NCBI GenBank assembly: GCA_035281745.1
Contig: DATEDI010000020.1
Coordinates: 1-64,000, forward strand
Direction of reading: 5' to 3'
Length of the DNA: 64,000 nucleotides
Source: 66-474 sp035281745
GTDB taxonomy: Bacteria > Pseudomonadota > Gammaproteobacteria > Xanthomonadales > Rhodanobacteraceae
The translations under genes and the position numbers were made by a program. The notes under the pieces were generated by a model that worked only from the letters and a program-made list of their open reading frames with translations, was not told the DNA's origin and did not search any database. Every line of letters begins with the position of its first letter. Positions within the stretch are counted from its first letter, which is position 1. Below, in pieces: positions 41,803-49,904 of this stretch.

Positions 41803-44800
41803 TCAATTGCTCGGATGCGTCATCAACGGCGTCACCACCTGTGCATTGAATGGCGCACTGCGGCGCGGCGACAGCTCCAGCGCCAGATCGACGTAGCCCA
41901 GCGCCCGCGCTACTTCCGCGGGCGTGCGCTGCATGCAGTCGCGCGCATCGCGCTCGCCGCCGCGCGTCAGCAGCACGCGCGCGGGTTCGAACAGGGCGTG
42001 CATCGCGCAGGCGTGCAGTGCGGTGACGCCGTGTTCGTCGGCGTGCCGGATATCCGCACCGGCGTCCAGCAGTCCTGGAAGCAGTGCACCCAGATGCGTG
42101 CCGTCGCACTCGGCGCCCGGCTTCACATGCACGCCCAGCAACATCAGCAGCGGGGTGGCGCCACGCCGGTCGGCGGTATTCACCGACGTGCCGTCGACAA
42201 GCAACGCCTCCAGCAGGCGCCGGCAGCGCAGGCTGTCACGGCTGTCGAAGCAGAATCGTGCGGCTGCATGCAGCGCGGTGTGGCCGCCCGCATCGGTGAG
42301 CGTCGCGTTCGCGCCGAGTTCGCGCAAGCAGGCGACCATGTCGGCGTGGCCGAGCGCGGCAGCGATCATCAGCGCGGTGACATCATCCGTGTGGCGTTCG
42401 TCCACCGGCACGCCCGCGGATACCAGCGCGCGCACGATGTCGGCGTGGCGGGCGCTGACGGCGGCCGACAACGGCGAAGCGCCGGTATCGACGGTGAGCC
42501 TCGGATCGGCATGCGCAGCCAGCAATCGTTGCACGCTTTGCAGCGCGCCCGCGCCACTTGCCCGCAGCAGCGCAGTGGCGCCGCGCTCGTCGCGCGCGTC
42601 GGCAGGCAGGCCAAGTTCCAGCAGTCGCGCGACCGCATCGGCATCGGCCGCGGCGGCAGGCAGGTCGGCGTCGCGCAGCGGGCGCTTGGGCAGCGGCCAA
42701 CCGATCCAGCGCAGCCAATGTTCGAGTGGCGTCGCGCCCCGCGCCAAGGCAACTCCCAGCGGCGTTTCCCCGCTGGCCGCGGGGCGCTCGGGGTCGGCGC
42801 CGTGCGCGATCAGCGATTTCACCAGTGGCAACGCGGTTTCGGGTTTTGCGTCCAGTGCCGCGTGCAACGGCGTCGCGCCGGCGCGATCGCGCGCATTCGG
42901 ATCGACGCCGCGCGCGAGCAACGCATCCAGCACCGGCAGCAATGACGGACGACTGGCATGGTGCAGCGGCGTGCGGCCGTCGGCATCCGCGCCGAACAGG
43001 TCGGCGCCGCGTTCCAGCAATGCCAGCGCGAGCGACGCATTCCCGTTCGTCTCATCAAGGCGCGCCAACGCGCGCGCGAAACGTCCCGCACCGGCCGGCG
43101 TCGCGCCGGCGTCCAGCAGTTGTCGCGTGGCCGCGCGTGATCCGGGCAGGTGGTCCAGCAGCGCGTCGAACAGCCGGGTGCCGTCGTCGAGACGTGCTTC
43201 GGCAGCCAGGCCGTGTTCCAGCAACCAAGCGCGCGGGCTGGCGTCGGCGTGGTCGGCAAGGTCCAGGTACAGCGCCGCGAGTTCCGTTTCGGACCAGCTC
43301 CGCACGCGTTCGGCGAAACGTGCGATCACTTTCCAGTGATCGAAGCGCAACGCATCGAGCAGGTGCGCGGGTGTGTCCGCGCCGGCTTCCGGCTGGTTCG
43401 CCTGTGCGTGGCTGGCCGGCAGCGGCGCCGCCGGATCCAGCAGTGCAACCAGATCCCAGCGGCCCGCCGCGGAGGCCTGGTCGATCGCGCTGCGCCCGTC
43501 ACTGCCCTTGCGTTGCGGATCGGCACCGAGCCCGAGCAACGCGCGCAGGCACTCGGCATTCGTACGTGGCGACTGGCAGGCGAGCGTCAATGCAGTGCGG
43601 CCGTGCTGGTCGGCGGCGTGCACGTCCGGCTGCTTTTCCGCAAGCAGCATCACGATGTCGGTGGCGCCTGCACGTGCGGCTTCCATCAACGGCGTGGTGC
43701 CGTAGCGATCGCCGTTGGCGGCGTTGGCGCCGGCATCCAGCAAGACGCGTGCGATCTGCGCGTGGTTCTCGCGCGCCGCATGTGCCAGCGCGCTTGCGCC
43801 CAGCGCATCGACGGCGTTTACGTGGGCCTTGTGCTTCAGCAGGATCTGCACGCCTTCGGGATCGTCATCGGCGATGCCGGCTGCCGCGGGCAGCGCGGTG
43901 TCGGCGAGTGCGCCGCGTTCGACCAGGAATCGCAGCAACGGCCAGTTCGCGGCGCCGGCGGCAACCGCGAGCGGCGTGGCCTGGTTGCGATTGCGCGCTT
44001 CCAGTGGTGCCTGCGCGTCGATGAGGATTGCCGCGACCGCCGCTTCCGCGCACAACGCCGCGTGGTGCAGCGGCGTGTTGCCGTCGGCATCGGGCAGGGA
44101 CGGATCGGCGCCGTTCGCGACCAGGGTGGTGACGGTTTCGGGCCGCCCATGGCTGCACGAGCGCGTCGCCGCCAGCAGCGGCGTCAGACCCGCGTGTGGA
44201 AGATTCACGTGCGCACCCTTGCCGATCAGGGCACGCAGCAGCCGCGTGTCCGGCAATTCGGCCGCCAGCACCAGCGCGGAACGTTGGTCGCGTGCACCGG
44301 CAGCCGGCGCGGCGTCCGGATTTGCGCCGCGCGCGAGCCACGCGTTGGCGGCGGCGACATCACCGGCACGGATTGCATCGAGCAGGCCTTCGTCCAACGT
44401 CGCCTGCGGCAGCCTCGGTTCGATGGGCGCCGCCGCCGCCGCATGCGGCGCGATATCGTCGCGATCGGTGGTGTCGGTGGGCGGCGTCGCTTCCGGTTCC
44501 GGATCGGGTATGCGCGATGGCGGCATGTCGGCAGGTGGCGGCGGCACGCGTTGGCTGCGACCGCCGAACAGCAGGCGCAGCGTGCGGTCGGCGACGATCA
44601 GCGAACACACCGGCAACACCACCACCGCAAACAGGAACAGCGCGGCGGTGCGGATTTCATCGGGCAGGTTGGCGCCGATCCCGGCGAGGCTCAACGCACC
44701 GAATGCGATCGCGAGCTGTGCCAGCGCTGCGGGCAGGAAATGCGTGAGAAACAGGTCGCGCCCGCGCGTCAAATGCCGCGCAAAGGTGGTGCTGCGCGCC

Positions 44801-45255
44801 AGGGCGGCGGTGATCCACGAATGTTCCGCGCCGGCGGGAAATGCATCGTCCCATTCGAACACCAGCCCGAACACCGGCCACAACCGCCACAACACCACCA
44901 GCGCGATCACCAGCGCGACCGCAAGGCCCAGCGCCGCAGCCAGCGAAGGCGCGCGCGACAGCACCGCGAGCGGCCACGCCACCAGCAGGAACACCACGGC
45001 GGTGTGGACCGCCAGCGCGATCAGGTGGGGCGGACCGCGCCGGATCACGGTGCGGGTGAACGAGGACTCGCAGCCGAAGCCGATCGCGTGGCACACGGCC
45101 GCCATCGACAGCGAAGCGCCGAGCAGCAGCAGCACCAGCGAGTAGCGTTCCCACGAGGGTGGAATCCAGATCGCGAGCAACACCGCGACCAGCGAAGGCA
45201 GAAAGCAGGGCAGCGACTTCAGGAGCGGCGGCCGGCGGCGGGGCTTGGCGGGCAT
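41803..45255 (-). CDS. Very large membrane-anchored ankyrin-repeat protein
   Basis: The 1150-residue protein has two parts. Residues about 1-250 hold five or six membrane helices (PSLVAVLLAIWIPP, LVLLLLGASLSMAAVCHAIG, LIALAVHTAVVFLLVAWPLAVL, LGLAVALVIALVVLWRLW, AALAQLAIAFGALSLAG, ALFLFAVVVLPVCSLIV). After a Pro-rich linker (PPPPADMPPSRIPDPEPE), about 20 ankyrin repeats fill the remaining 850 residues, many with clean TPLHHA and GADP/GANP motifs. It is thus a membrane platform for protein binding, with unknown partners. The ATG at 45255 (MPAKPRRRPP) is preferred to an upstream in-frame ATG at 45372. It converges with the antiporter gene. Confidence 0.9.
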   Translation of the reverse strand: MPAKPRRRPPLLKSLPCFLPSLVAVLLAIWIPPSWERYSLVLLLLGASLSMAAVCHAIGFGCESSFTRTVIRRGPPHLIALAVHTAVVFLLVAWPLAVLSRAPSLAAALGLAVALVIALVVLWRLWPVFGLVFEWDDAFPAGAEHSWITAALARSTTFARHLTRGRDLFLTHFLPAALAQLAIAFGALSLAGIGANLPDEIRTAALFLFAVVVLPVCSLIVADRTLRLLFGGRSQRVPPPPADMPPSRIPDPEPEATPPTDTTDRDDIAPHAAAAAPIEPRLPQATLDEGLLDAIRAGDVAAANAWLARGANPDAAPAAGARDQRSALVLAAELPDTRLLRALIGKGAHVNLPHAGLTPLLAATRSCSHGRPETVTTLVANGADPSLPDADGNTPLHHAALCAEAAVAAILIDAQAPLEARNRNQATPLAVAAGAANWPLLRFLVERGALADTALPAAAGIADDDPEGVQILLKHKAHVNAVDALGASALAHAARENHAQIARVLLDAGANAANGDRYGTTPLMEAARAGATDIVMLLAEKQPDVHAADQHGRTALTLACQSPRTNAECLRALLGLGADPQRKGSDGRSAIDQASAAGRWDLVALLDPAAPLPASHAQANQPEAGADTPAHLLDALRFDHWKVIARFAERVRSWSETELAALYLDLADHADASPRAWLLEHGLAAEARLDDGTRLFDALLDHLPGSRAATRQLLDAGATPAGAGRFARALARLDETNGNASLALALLERGADLFGADADGRTPLHHASRPSLLPVLDALLARGVDPNARDRAGATPLHAALDAKPETALPLVKSLIAHGADPERPAASGETPLGVALARGATPLEHWLRWIGWPLPKRPLRDADLPAAAADADAVARLLELGLPADARDERGATALLRASGAGALQSVQRLLAAHADPRLTVDTGASPLSAAVSARHADIVRALVSAGVPVDERHTDDVTALMIAAALGHADMVACLRELGANATLTDAGGHTALHAAARFCFDSRDSLRCRRLLEALLVDGTSVNTADRRGATPLLMLLGVHVKPGAECDGTHLGALLPGLLDAGADIRHADEHGVTALHACAMHALFEPARVLLTRGGERDARDCMQRTPAEVARALGYVDLALELSPRRSAPFNAQVVTPLMTHPSN

Positions 45256-45574
45256 AACAGGCTCATGCGGCGGACGGCCAAGTATAGGGAATGTGTATGT
45301 ATCGACCACAACGCCTTCACGCAGTCGGCGGGCCGGTCCGGATTCGGGCGCTGGATCTGCAGCGAAGTGCATTTCATTTGGTCCGAATCGCTCCGGCTTT
45401 TTGGAAGAAACCGCGGTTTTTCAGCCAGGTGATCGGCAGTTGACGTACGGGCTTGCGCGGCTCATTCCAAACTGCGATAGTCGGCGTAACGAAATTCATA
45501 CAAACGTATGAAATACCCACGGGCGCGGCCTCCGAGGCTGGCCGACCGTCAAAACCCACGACTGGAGATCCACG
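45256..45574. other. Divergent gap between ankyrin gene and fadL
   Basis: These 319 bases separate divergent starts and should hold both promoters. The only clear structure is the palindrome at 45495-45512. No gene of its own was supported. Confidence 0.5.
45495..45512. promoter_or_regulatory. Operator-like palindrome upstream of fadL
   Basis: TTCATACAAACGTATGAA has perfect 7-base arms around AAAC, 63-80 bases before the fadL ATG. Its size and symmetry suit a TetR-family repressor, a class that often controls fatty-acid uptake and degradation. The regulator is not in the window. Confidence 0.5.
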
Positions 45575-46945
45575 ATGAGCAAGCATTCGATTACCGCGCC
45601 GGGGTTTGCAGGCCTGGCGCTCGCCGCGTTGAGCATGGCCGTGGCCGGGGCGCTCGTCAGCCCGGTTGCGTCGGCCTCCGGTTTCCAGATCAGCGAGAAC
45701 ACCGTGCAGGCGATGGGCCGCGCCTACGCCGGTCGCGAAGCCGCCGGCAATGACGCCTCGGTGGTCATGAACAACCCGGCCGCGATGGTGGACTTCGACA
45801 CTTACGCGGTGCAGATCGATGCCACCGCGATCAACGTGAGCACGCAATTCCATGGCAGCGGCACCGACGCGATCGGTCAGCCGCTTTCCGGTGGCGATGG
45901 CGGCAACGGCGGCGGCGTGCACGGCGTGCCGGCGATCAGTTTCATCGCGCCGATCGCCGAGAACTGGCGCCTTGGCTTCGGCGTCAATGCGCCGTTCGGC
46001 CTTGCCACCGAATACGACGCCGGCTGGATGGGCCGCTATCAGGCGCTCAAGACCAGCGTGAAGTCGATGGATTTCACCGGTTCGGTGGCGTGGGCGATCA
46101 CGCCACAGTTCTCGCTGGGCTTTTCGGTGATCGCGCAGAAGACCACCATCGACCTCGGCAACGCCATCAACTTCGGTACGATCATGGGAACACCGGTTGC
46201 CGCCGGCGGATTCGGAGTCCCGGGTTTCCTGCCGCAATCGGCGGACGGCGCAGTGCGCATCCGGGGCGACAACACCAAGTGGGGCTGGGCGGTGGGTGCC
46301 GAGTGGAAACCGACCACCCAGGACACCCTCGCGTTCGCCTACCACGCCAAGATCGACCACAACTTCACCGGGCAGGCGTATTTCACCGTGCCGACCAGCG
46401 TGCAATTCGTGCTCTCGCAGCCCGGCGTGCCGCCGCTGTTCCAGAACACTGCGGGCACTGGCAAGTTGGCGACGCCGGCCACCGCCTCGTTGAGTTACTG
46501 GCACAAGACGCTCGGCCCGGTCTCGTGGGGGGCCGAAGTCAGCTGGACCGGCTGGAGTTCGTTCAAGAGCCTCGCCATCGACTTCGCCAATCCCTACCAG
46601 CCGGACATCGATCAGTATTACGGCTGGCGCAACACCCTGTTCGGCTCGCTGGGCATGGAATACAAGATGAGCGACCAGTGGACCTGGCGCGCGGGCGTCG
46701 CCTACGACCAGACCCCGACCCGCGACTTCTCGCGCGATCCGCGCATTCCCGACGGCGCACGCAAGTGGATCTCGCTGGGCGCGGGCTACACCCCGGTGCC
46801 GAACCTGCGCTTCGACATCGGCTACACCCACCTGTTCGTCGACAACGGCAACGTCGACGACATCAGCGCGACCGGCGATCGCCTGGTCGGCAGCTTCGAC
46901 AACTCCGGCGACCTGTTCGGCATTTCGATGCAGTACAAGTTCTGA
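45575..46945 (+). CDS. fadL: Outer-membrane long-chain fatty acid porin FadL/OmpP1
   Basis: The 456-residue protein is an outer-membrane beta-barrel of the FadL/OmpP1 family, which admits long-chain fatty acids and other hydrophobic compounds. A signal peptide ends at VASASG; the mature start SGFQISENTVQAMGRAYAG is the typical N-terminal plug, with NPAAM shortly after. Alternating barrel strands continue to the C-terminal FGISMQYKF, which ends in an aromatic residue as outer-membrane proteins do. An 18-base palindrome upstream may be its operator. A terminator follows. A broken copy of its last 75 codons lies at 47909-48139. Confidence 0.95.
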   Translation: MSKHSITAPGFAGLALAALSMAVAGALVSPVASASGFQISENTVQAMGRAYAGREAAGNDASVVMNNPAAMVDFDTYAVQIDATAINVSTQFHGSGTDAIGQPLSGGDGGNGGGVHGVPAISFIAPIAENWRLGFGVNAPFGLATEYDAGWMGRYQALKTSVKSMDFTGSVAWAITPQFSLGFSVIAQKTTIDLGNAINFGTIMGTPVAAGGFGVPGFLPQSADGAVRIRGDNTKWGWAVGAEWKPTTQDTLAFAYHAKIDHNFTGQAYFTVPTSVQFVLSQPGVPPLFQNTAGTGKLATPATASLSYWHKTLGPVSWGAEVSWTGWSSFKSLAIDFANPYQPDIDQYYGWRNTLFGSLGMEYKMSDQWTWRAGVAYDQTPTRDFSRDPRIPDGARKWISLGAGYTPVPNLRFDIGYTHLFVDNGNVDDISATGDRLVGSFDNSGDLFGISMQYKF

Positions 46946-46973
46946 CGCATCGTCCGGCAGCGCTGCAACGCGA

Positions 46974-47003
46974 AAGCCCCGCCTTCACGGCGGGGCTTCT
47001 TGT
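46974..47003 (+). terminator. Rho-independent terminator after fadL
   Basis: Arms AAGCCCCGCC (46974-46983) and GGCGGGGCTT (46989-46998) form a perfect 10-base-pair hairpin with a short loop, followed by CTTGTTT. A degraded copy follows the broken fadL at about 48170-48200, ending in a run of ten T. Confidence 0.85.
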
Positions 47004-47024
47004 TTGCCTCGTCGGGTTGTGGGG

Positions 47025-47055
47025 TGTCCGTGTTGTCCGCGGACTGTCCGCGGAC
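47025..47055 (+). promoter_or_regulatory. Paired GTCCGCGGAC palindromes, likely activator sites
   Basis: GTCCGCGGAC occurs at 47035-47044 and again at 47046-47055, so the centres are 11 bases or one helical turn apart. A half-site TGTCCG lies at 47025-47030. They lie about 70 bases upstream of a sigma-54-type promoter, the usual place for an enhancer-binding protein. The same motifs recur at 48243-48277. Confidence 0.75.
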
Positions 47056-47121
47056 GTCCATGCTGACGTGTTTGCGCGCGTAGTCGCTTGGTTTGGTGGG
47101 CGGCTCTTGCGGATTTCAGCA

Positions 47122-47137
47122 TGGCATGGCGAATGCA
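47122..47137 (+). promoter_or_regulatory. Sigma-54-type promoter, first copy
   Basis: TGGCATGGCGAATGCA carries the GG and GC pairs with exactly the sigma-54 spacing (GG at -24, GC at -12). The consensus is TGGCACG-N4-TTGCA; the differences are T for C in the first block and A for T in the second. Transcription would start near 47148 and give a 68-base leader before the secreted-protein gene. Confidence 0.75.
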
Positions 47138-47215
47138 ACCGAGGTGACGTTGCGGAAACCTGCGTCCGGCGCGCGGCTCCCCGCATGAAGCTTCTCCCCT
47201 GTCCATGGAGGTTGT

Positions 47216-47887
47216 ATGCGTATCGTGTGGATAGTGTTTGCCGCAAGTGCATTTCTCGGACTGTTGCCCAACTGCCACGCAGCTAAGCCCGAACGGTTCA
47301 TCGTTGACAACACAGTGGTTTCGCGGCGTGATCCCGCGGTCAACATCAAGCTGCCGGACTCGGTTCATTACGTCGGCACGGATCATTTCGCTTTCACCAA
47401 GCCCGAGCTGGGCGCTTTCGATGCGGCGGAACTCTTTGCTTTCGCCGATGCGGGAAAAGACGGGCACATCCGCAAATACATCTGGGTCCAGTTCGAAGGC
47501 TACCTGCCTGGCCATCCCGACTTGCACTTCACCTATGACTCTCCGAAGCACGTCACCATCGGCGGCCTGGATTTCTATGAAGACATCGGAGTCACATCGC
47601 CGAAGCCGCTGAAACCCGGTTCGGACAGCAAGCATTTTTACTCGCTGCTCGCTTCGCACGGTTACCAGCGCGGTGACCTGATGTGGGTGCGCCTGGTGCA
47701 CCTGCTTGATCCCGCGAAAAAACGCAAGGAGCTGATGATCATCTACGCCGAGAGCCTTGCGCCAACGGGTTACACCGCGCAGCAGCTGGATCAGGGTGGA
47801 TCAGACCATTCCAAATGGGCTGCGATGGCGGCAGCGTTGAGTCGCCGTGCAATTCAAAGCATCCAGATAACCCAAAACATCAAATGA
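47216..47887 (+). CDS. Exported protein of unknown function under sigma-54-type promoter
   Basis: The 223-residue protein has a signal peptide (MRIVWIVFAASAFLGLLPNCHA). The Cys in LLPNCHA does not sit in a clear lipobox, so a lipoprotein is possible but not favoured. The mature part has beta-rich segments (KYIWVQFEGYLPGHPDLHFTYDS) and no membrane helix or known catalytic motif. No family was recognised. It is single between two copies of the regulatory block and its own copy of the sigma-54-type promoter is 79 bases upstream. Joint control with the permeases downstream suggests a shared task. Confidence 0.75.
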   Translation: MRIVWIVFAASAFLGLLPNCHAAKPERFIVDNTVVSRRDPAVNIKLPDSVHYVGTDHFAFTKPELGAFDAAELFAFADAGKDGHIRKYIWVQFEGYLPGHPDLHFTYDSPKHVTIGGLDFYEDIGVTSPKPLKPGSDSKHFYSLLASHGYQRGDLMWVRLVHLLDPAKKRKELMIIYAESLAPTGYTAQQLDQGGSDHSKWAAMAAALSRRAIQSIQITQNIK

Positions 47888-47908
47888 GCGTTACGTCCAG
47901 GTCTCCAG

Positions 47909-48139
47909 CCCGCGATTTCTCGCGTGACCCGCGCATTCGATGACCGGCGCAAGCAGATCTCTCCGTGCACGGGGGCTACACGCCGGTCCCGAACCTCCGC
48001 TTCGACATCGGTTACTCACTTGTTCGTCAACGATGGCAACGTCAATGACGTCAGCGCGACCGGCGATCACCTCGTCGGCAGCTTCGACAACTCCCGCGAT
48101 CGCGATCTGTTCGGCATTTCGATGCAGTCCACGTTCTGA
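47909..48139 (+). pseudogene. Broken copy of the fadL 3' end
   Basis: The DNA matches the last about 230 bases of fadL, with RDFSRDPRI at the start, TPVPNLRFDIGY in one frame, and then DGNVNDVSATGDHLVGSFDN with LFGISMQ in another, ending TGA at 48139. At least two frame changes and a stop rule out a working protein. The match continues into the terminator and the sigma-54 control region, so it marks a tandem duplication. Confidence 0.9.
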
Positions 48140-48242
48140 CCGACGCGCCTTGTAAATCGCTGCAACGCGAAGCCCCGTCGCAATGGCCGGTTTTTTTTTT
48201 GCGGGACCACGCGCAGTCGGGGTCGGCCGGTACCCGTCGCGC

Positions 48243-48277
48243 GTGTCCGGACACTGTCCGCAAGCTGTCCGCGGACA
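48243..48277 (+). promoter_or_regulatory. GTGTCCGGACAC and TGTCCGCGGACA palindromes, likely activator sites
   Basis: GTGTCCGGACAC (48243-48254) and TGTCCGCGGACA (48266-48277) are perfect palindromes with a TGTCCG half-site between them. They share their core with the paired sites at 47025-47055. They lie about 65-100 bases upstream of the second sigma-54-type promoter. Confidence 0.75.
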
Positions 48278-48342
48278 CTCGTTGGATTTTTTGCGCGGGC
48301 ATAGCCATTTGATATTTCGAGCGGTCCGCGCATGTTCCCGTA

Positions 48343-48358
48343 TGGCACGGCGAATGCA
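48343..48358 (+). promoter_or_regulatory. Sigma-54-type promoter, second copy
   Basis: TGGCACGGCGAATGCA matches the consensus TGGCACG-N4-TTGCA in all but one base, with correct GG-GC spacing. It differs from the first copy by one base. Transcription would start near 48369, 55 bases before the permease start. Confidence 0.85.
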
Positions 48359-48423
48359 GCTTCTCTGCCTGACACCGGCCTGTGTCCGGCGTGACCGTGT
48401 TTGACGGCTGCAAGGAGAAGGGG

Positions 48424-49731
48424 ATGCTCGCTTACTACCTGGGTCTCGCGTGGCGCAGCCTGCGCCGCAGCCCGGGCCTCACCGCGCTGATGGTGCTCTC
48501 GATCGGTGTGGGCGTGGCGCTGGCGATGTCCACGTGGACGCTGGAACATCTGATGTCCGGCGATCCGATCCCGCAGAAGTCGGCCGCGATTTACTTCCCG
48601 ACCATCGATGCGTGGGGTCCGGCCGCGCACGCGAAGGCGACGAACGGCAACGACTCGCCAGATCTGATGGACTACGGCACCGCCGAAGCACTGCTGCGCG
48701 ACCATCGCGCGACGTTCCAGTCGGCCGTGTACGCGATCCAGCTCGCAGTGGTGCCGGCATTGTCCGGAGTGCACCCGTTCCACGAATTCGGCTTCGCGGT
48801 GACGGGCGATTTCTTCCCGATGCTGGACGTGCCGTTCAAGTTCGGCAGTGGCTGGAGCACTGCCGACGATGCGGCGCGTGCACAGGTGGTCGTCATCAGC
48901 GCCGCGTTGAACGACAAGCTGTTCGACGGCACCGACAGCGTCGGCAAGATTCTGGGCCTCGACGGCCGTGACTACCGCGTGGTGGGTGTGCTGGGCGACT
49001 GGCAACCGCGGCCCTCTTTCTACGACATTCCTTCGGTGGGTGCGTTGCTGCAAAACCCGCCCGGCGTGTTCCTGCCGTTCCAGACCGCGATTGCCGCGCA
49101 AGTGCCCACCTGGGGCGGAGCGGACTGCTTCAAGTCACCCGATACCGGCTTCGCGGGTTTCCTGCGCTCGAGTTGCGTATGGCTCGGTTATCTGGTGCAA
49201 CTGGACACGCCGGCCGCAGCGCGAAAGTACAAGGACTATCTGCAGGGCCTGGCGCAGCAACGCTTCAGTTGGCCGCCGAACGTGCGGCTGTATGGCCTGA
49301 AGGGGTGGCTGGACCATATGCAGGTGACGCAAGGCACCTTCCAGTTTCTGCAATACGTGGGCGTCGGCCTGCTGATCGTGTGCCTCGTGGACACCATCGG
49401 CCTCATGCTGGCCAAGTTCCTGCGCCGCAGCGGTGAGATCGGCATCCGCCGCGCGCTGGGTGCGCCGCGCCGCGCGATCTACGCCCAGTTCCTCAGCGAG
49501 GTCGTTCTGATCGGCGTGGTCGGCGGCGCGCTTGGGATTCCGCTGACCTCGCTCGCGATGTTGTGGATGCGTTCGAAGATGGCGACGGGCTGGCAGTGGC
49601 TGACGCACGTTGACATCGGCTTGCTCGCGCTGACGGTGATCGTCGCGATCGCGGCGACGTTGTTGGCGGCGATATATCCGGTGTGGCGTGCGGCGCACGT
49701 GCAGCCCGCGTGGCAGATCAAGGCGAATTGA
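48424..49731 (+). CDS. MacB/FtsX-type ABC permease, first of pair
   Basis: The 435-residue protein has the MacB plan: an N-terminal helix (LTALMVLSIGVGVALAMS), a periplasmic MacB_PCD-like domain of about 250 residues, and three C-terminal helices (FLQYVGVGLLIVCLVDTIGLMLA, VVLIGVVGGALGIPL, LLALTVIVAIAATLLAAIYP) with the loop RSGEIGIRRALGAPRRAIYAQFLSE. Such permeases work with a LolD-like ATPase in export or mechanotransmission; no ATPase gene is adjacent. ATG at 48424 follows AAGGAG and is preferred to an upstream GTG at 48382. It is the first gene after the sigma-54-type promoter. Confidence 0.9.
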   Translation: MLAYYLGLAWRSLRRSPGLTALMVLSIGVGVALAMSTWTLEHLMSGDPIPQKSAAIYFPTIDAWGPAAHAKATNGNDSPDLMDYGTAEALLRDHRATFQSAVYAIQLAVVPALSGVHPFHEFGFAVTGDFFPMLDVPFKFGSGWSTADDAARAQVVVISAALNDKLFDGTDSVGKILGLDGRDYRVVGVLGDWQPRPSFYDIPSVGALLQNPPGVFLPFQTAIAAQVPTWGGADCFKSPDTGFAGFLRSSCVWLGYLVQLDTPAAARKYKDYLQGLAQQRFSWPPNVRLYGLKGWLDHMQVTQGTFQFLQYVGVGLLIVCLVDTIGLMLAKFLRRSGEIGIRRALGAPRRAIYAQFLSEVVLIGVVGGALGIPLTSLAMLWMRSKMATGWQWLTHVDIGLLALTVIVAIAATLLAAIYPVWRAAHVQPAWQIKAN

Positions 49732-49775
49732 GGCGGGGCGAGGCGACCCATGACAATCGAATGTGAGAAAAGTCT

Positions 49776-49886
49776 CGTCATTCCGGGGCCGCGCGTAGCG
49801 CGGAACCCGGAATCGGTCTGGGTACGGGACGAAACCGATTCCGGATTCCGTCGCCGATGGAGCCCACGACGGCTCCGGAATGACAA
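49776..49886. repeat. CGTCATTCCGG palindromic repeat between the permease genes
   Basis: CTCGTCATTCCGGGG near 49776 and CTCCGGAATGAC near 49886 are the outer arms, with an inner GGAATCGGT / ACCGATTCC pair. It belongs to the family at 4343 and 27830. It separates the two permease genes within what should be one operon and could act as an mRNA stabiliser or attenuator. Confidence 0.7.
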
Positions 49887-49904
49887 TTGCGAGAGGACGC
49901 GGCA

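Noticed and set aside
45256..45372. Upstream start of the large ankyrin protein
   Set aside because: The extra 39 residues are unlike a membrane-protein N-terminus and would use up much of the fadL control region.
43150..45432. 760-codon plus-strand frame opposite the ankyrin gene
   Set aside because: It is Arg/Gln-rich shadow sequence of the ankyrin repeats on the other strand, with no start signal or domain.
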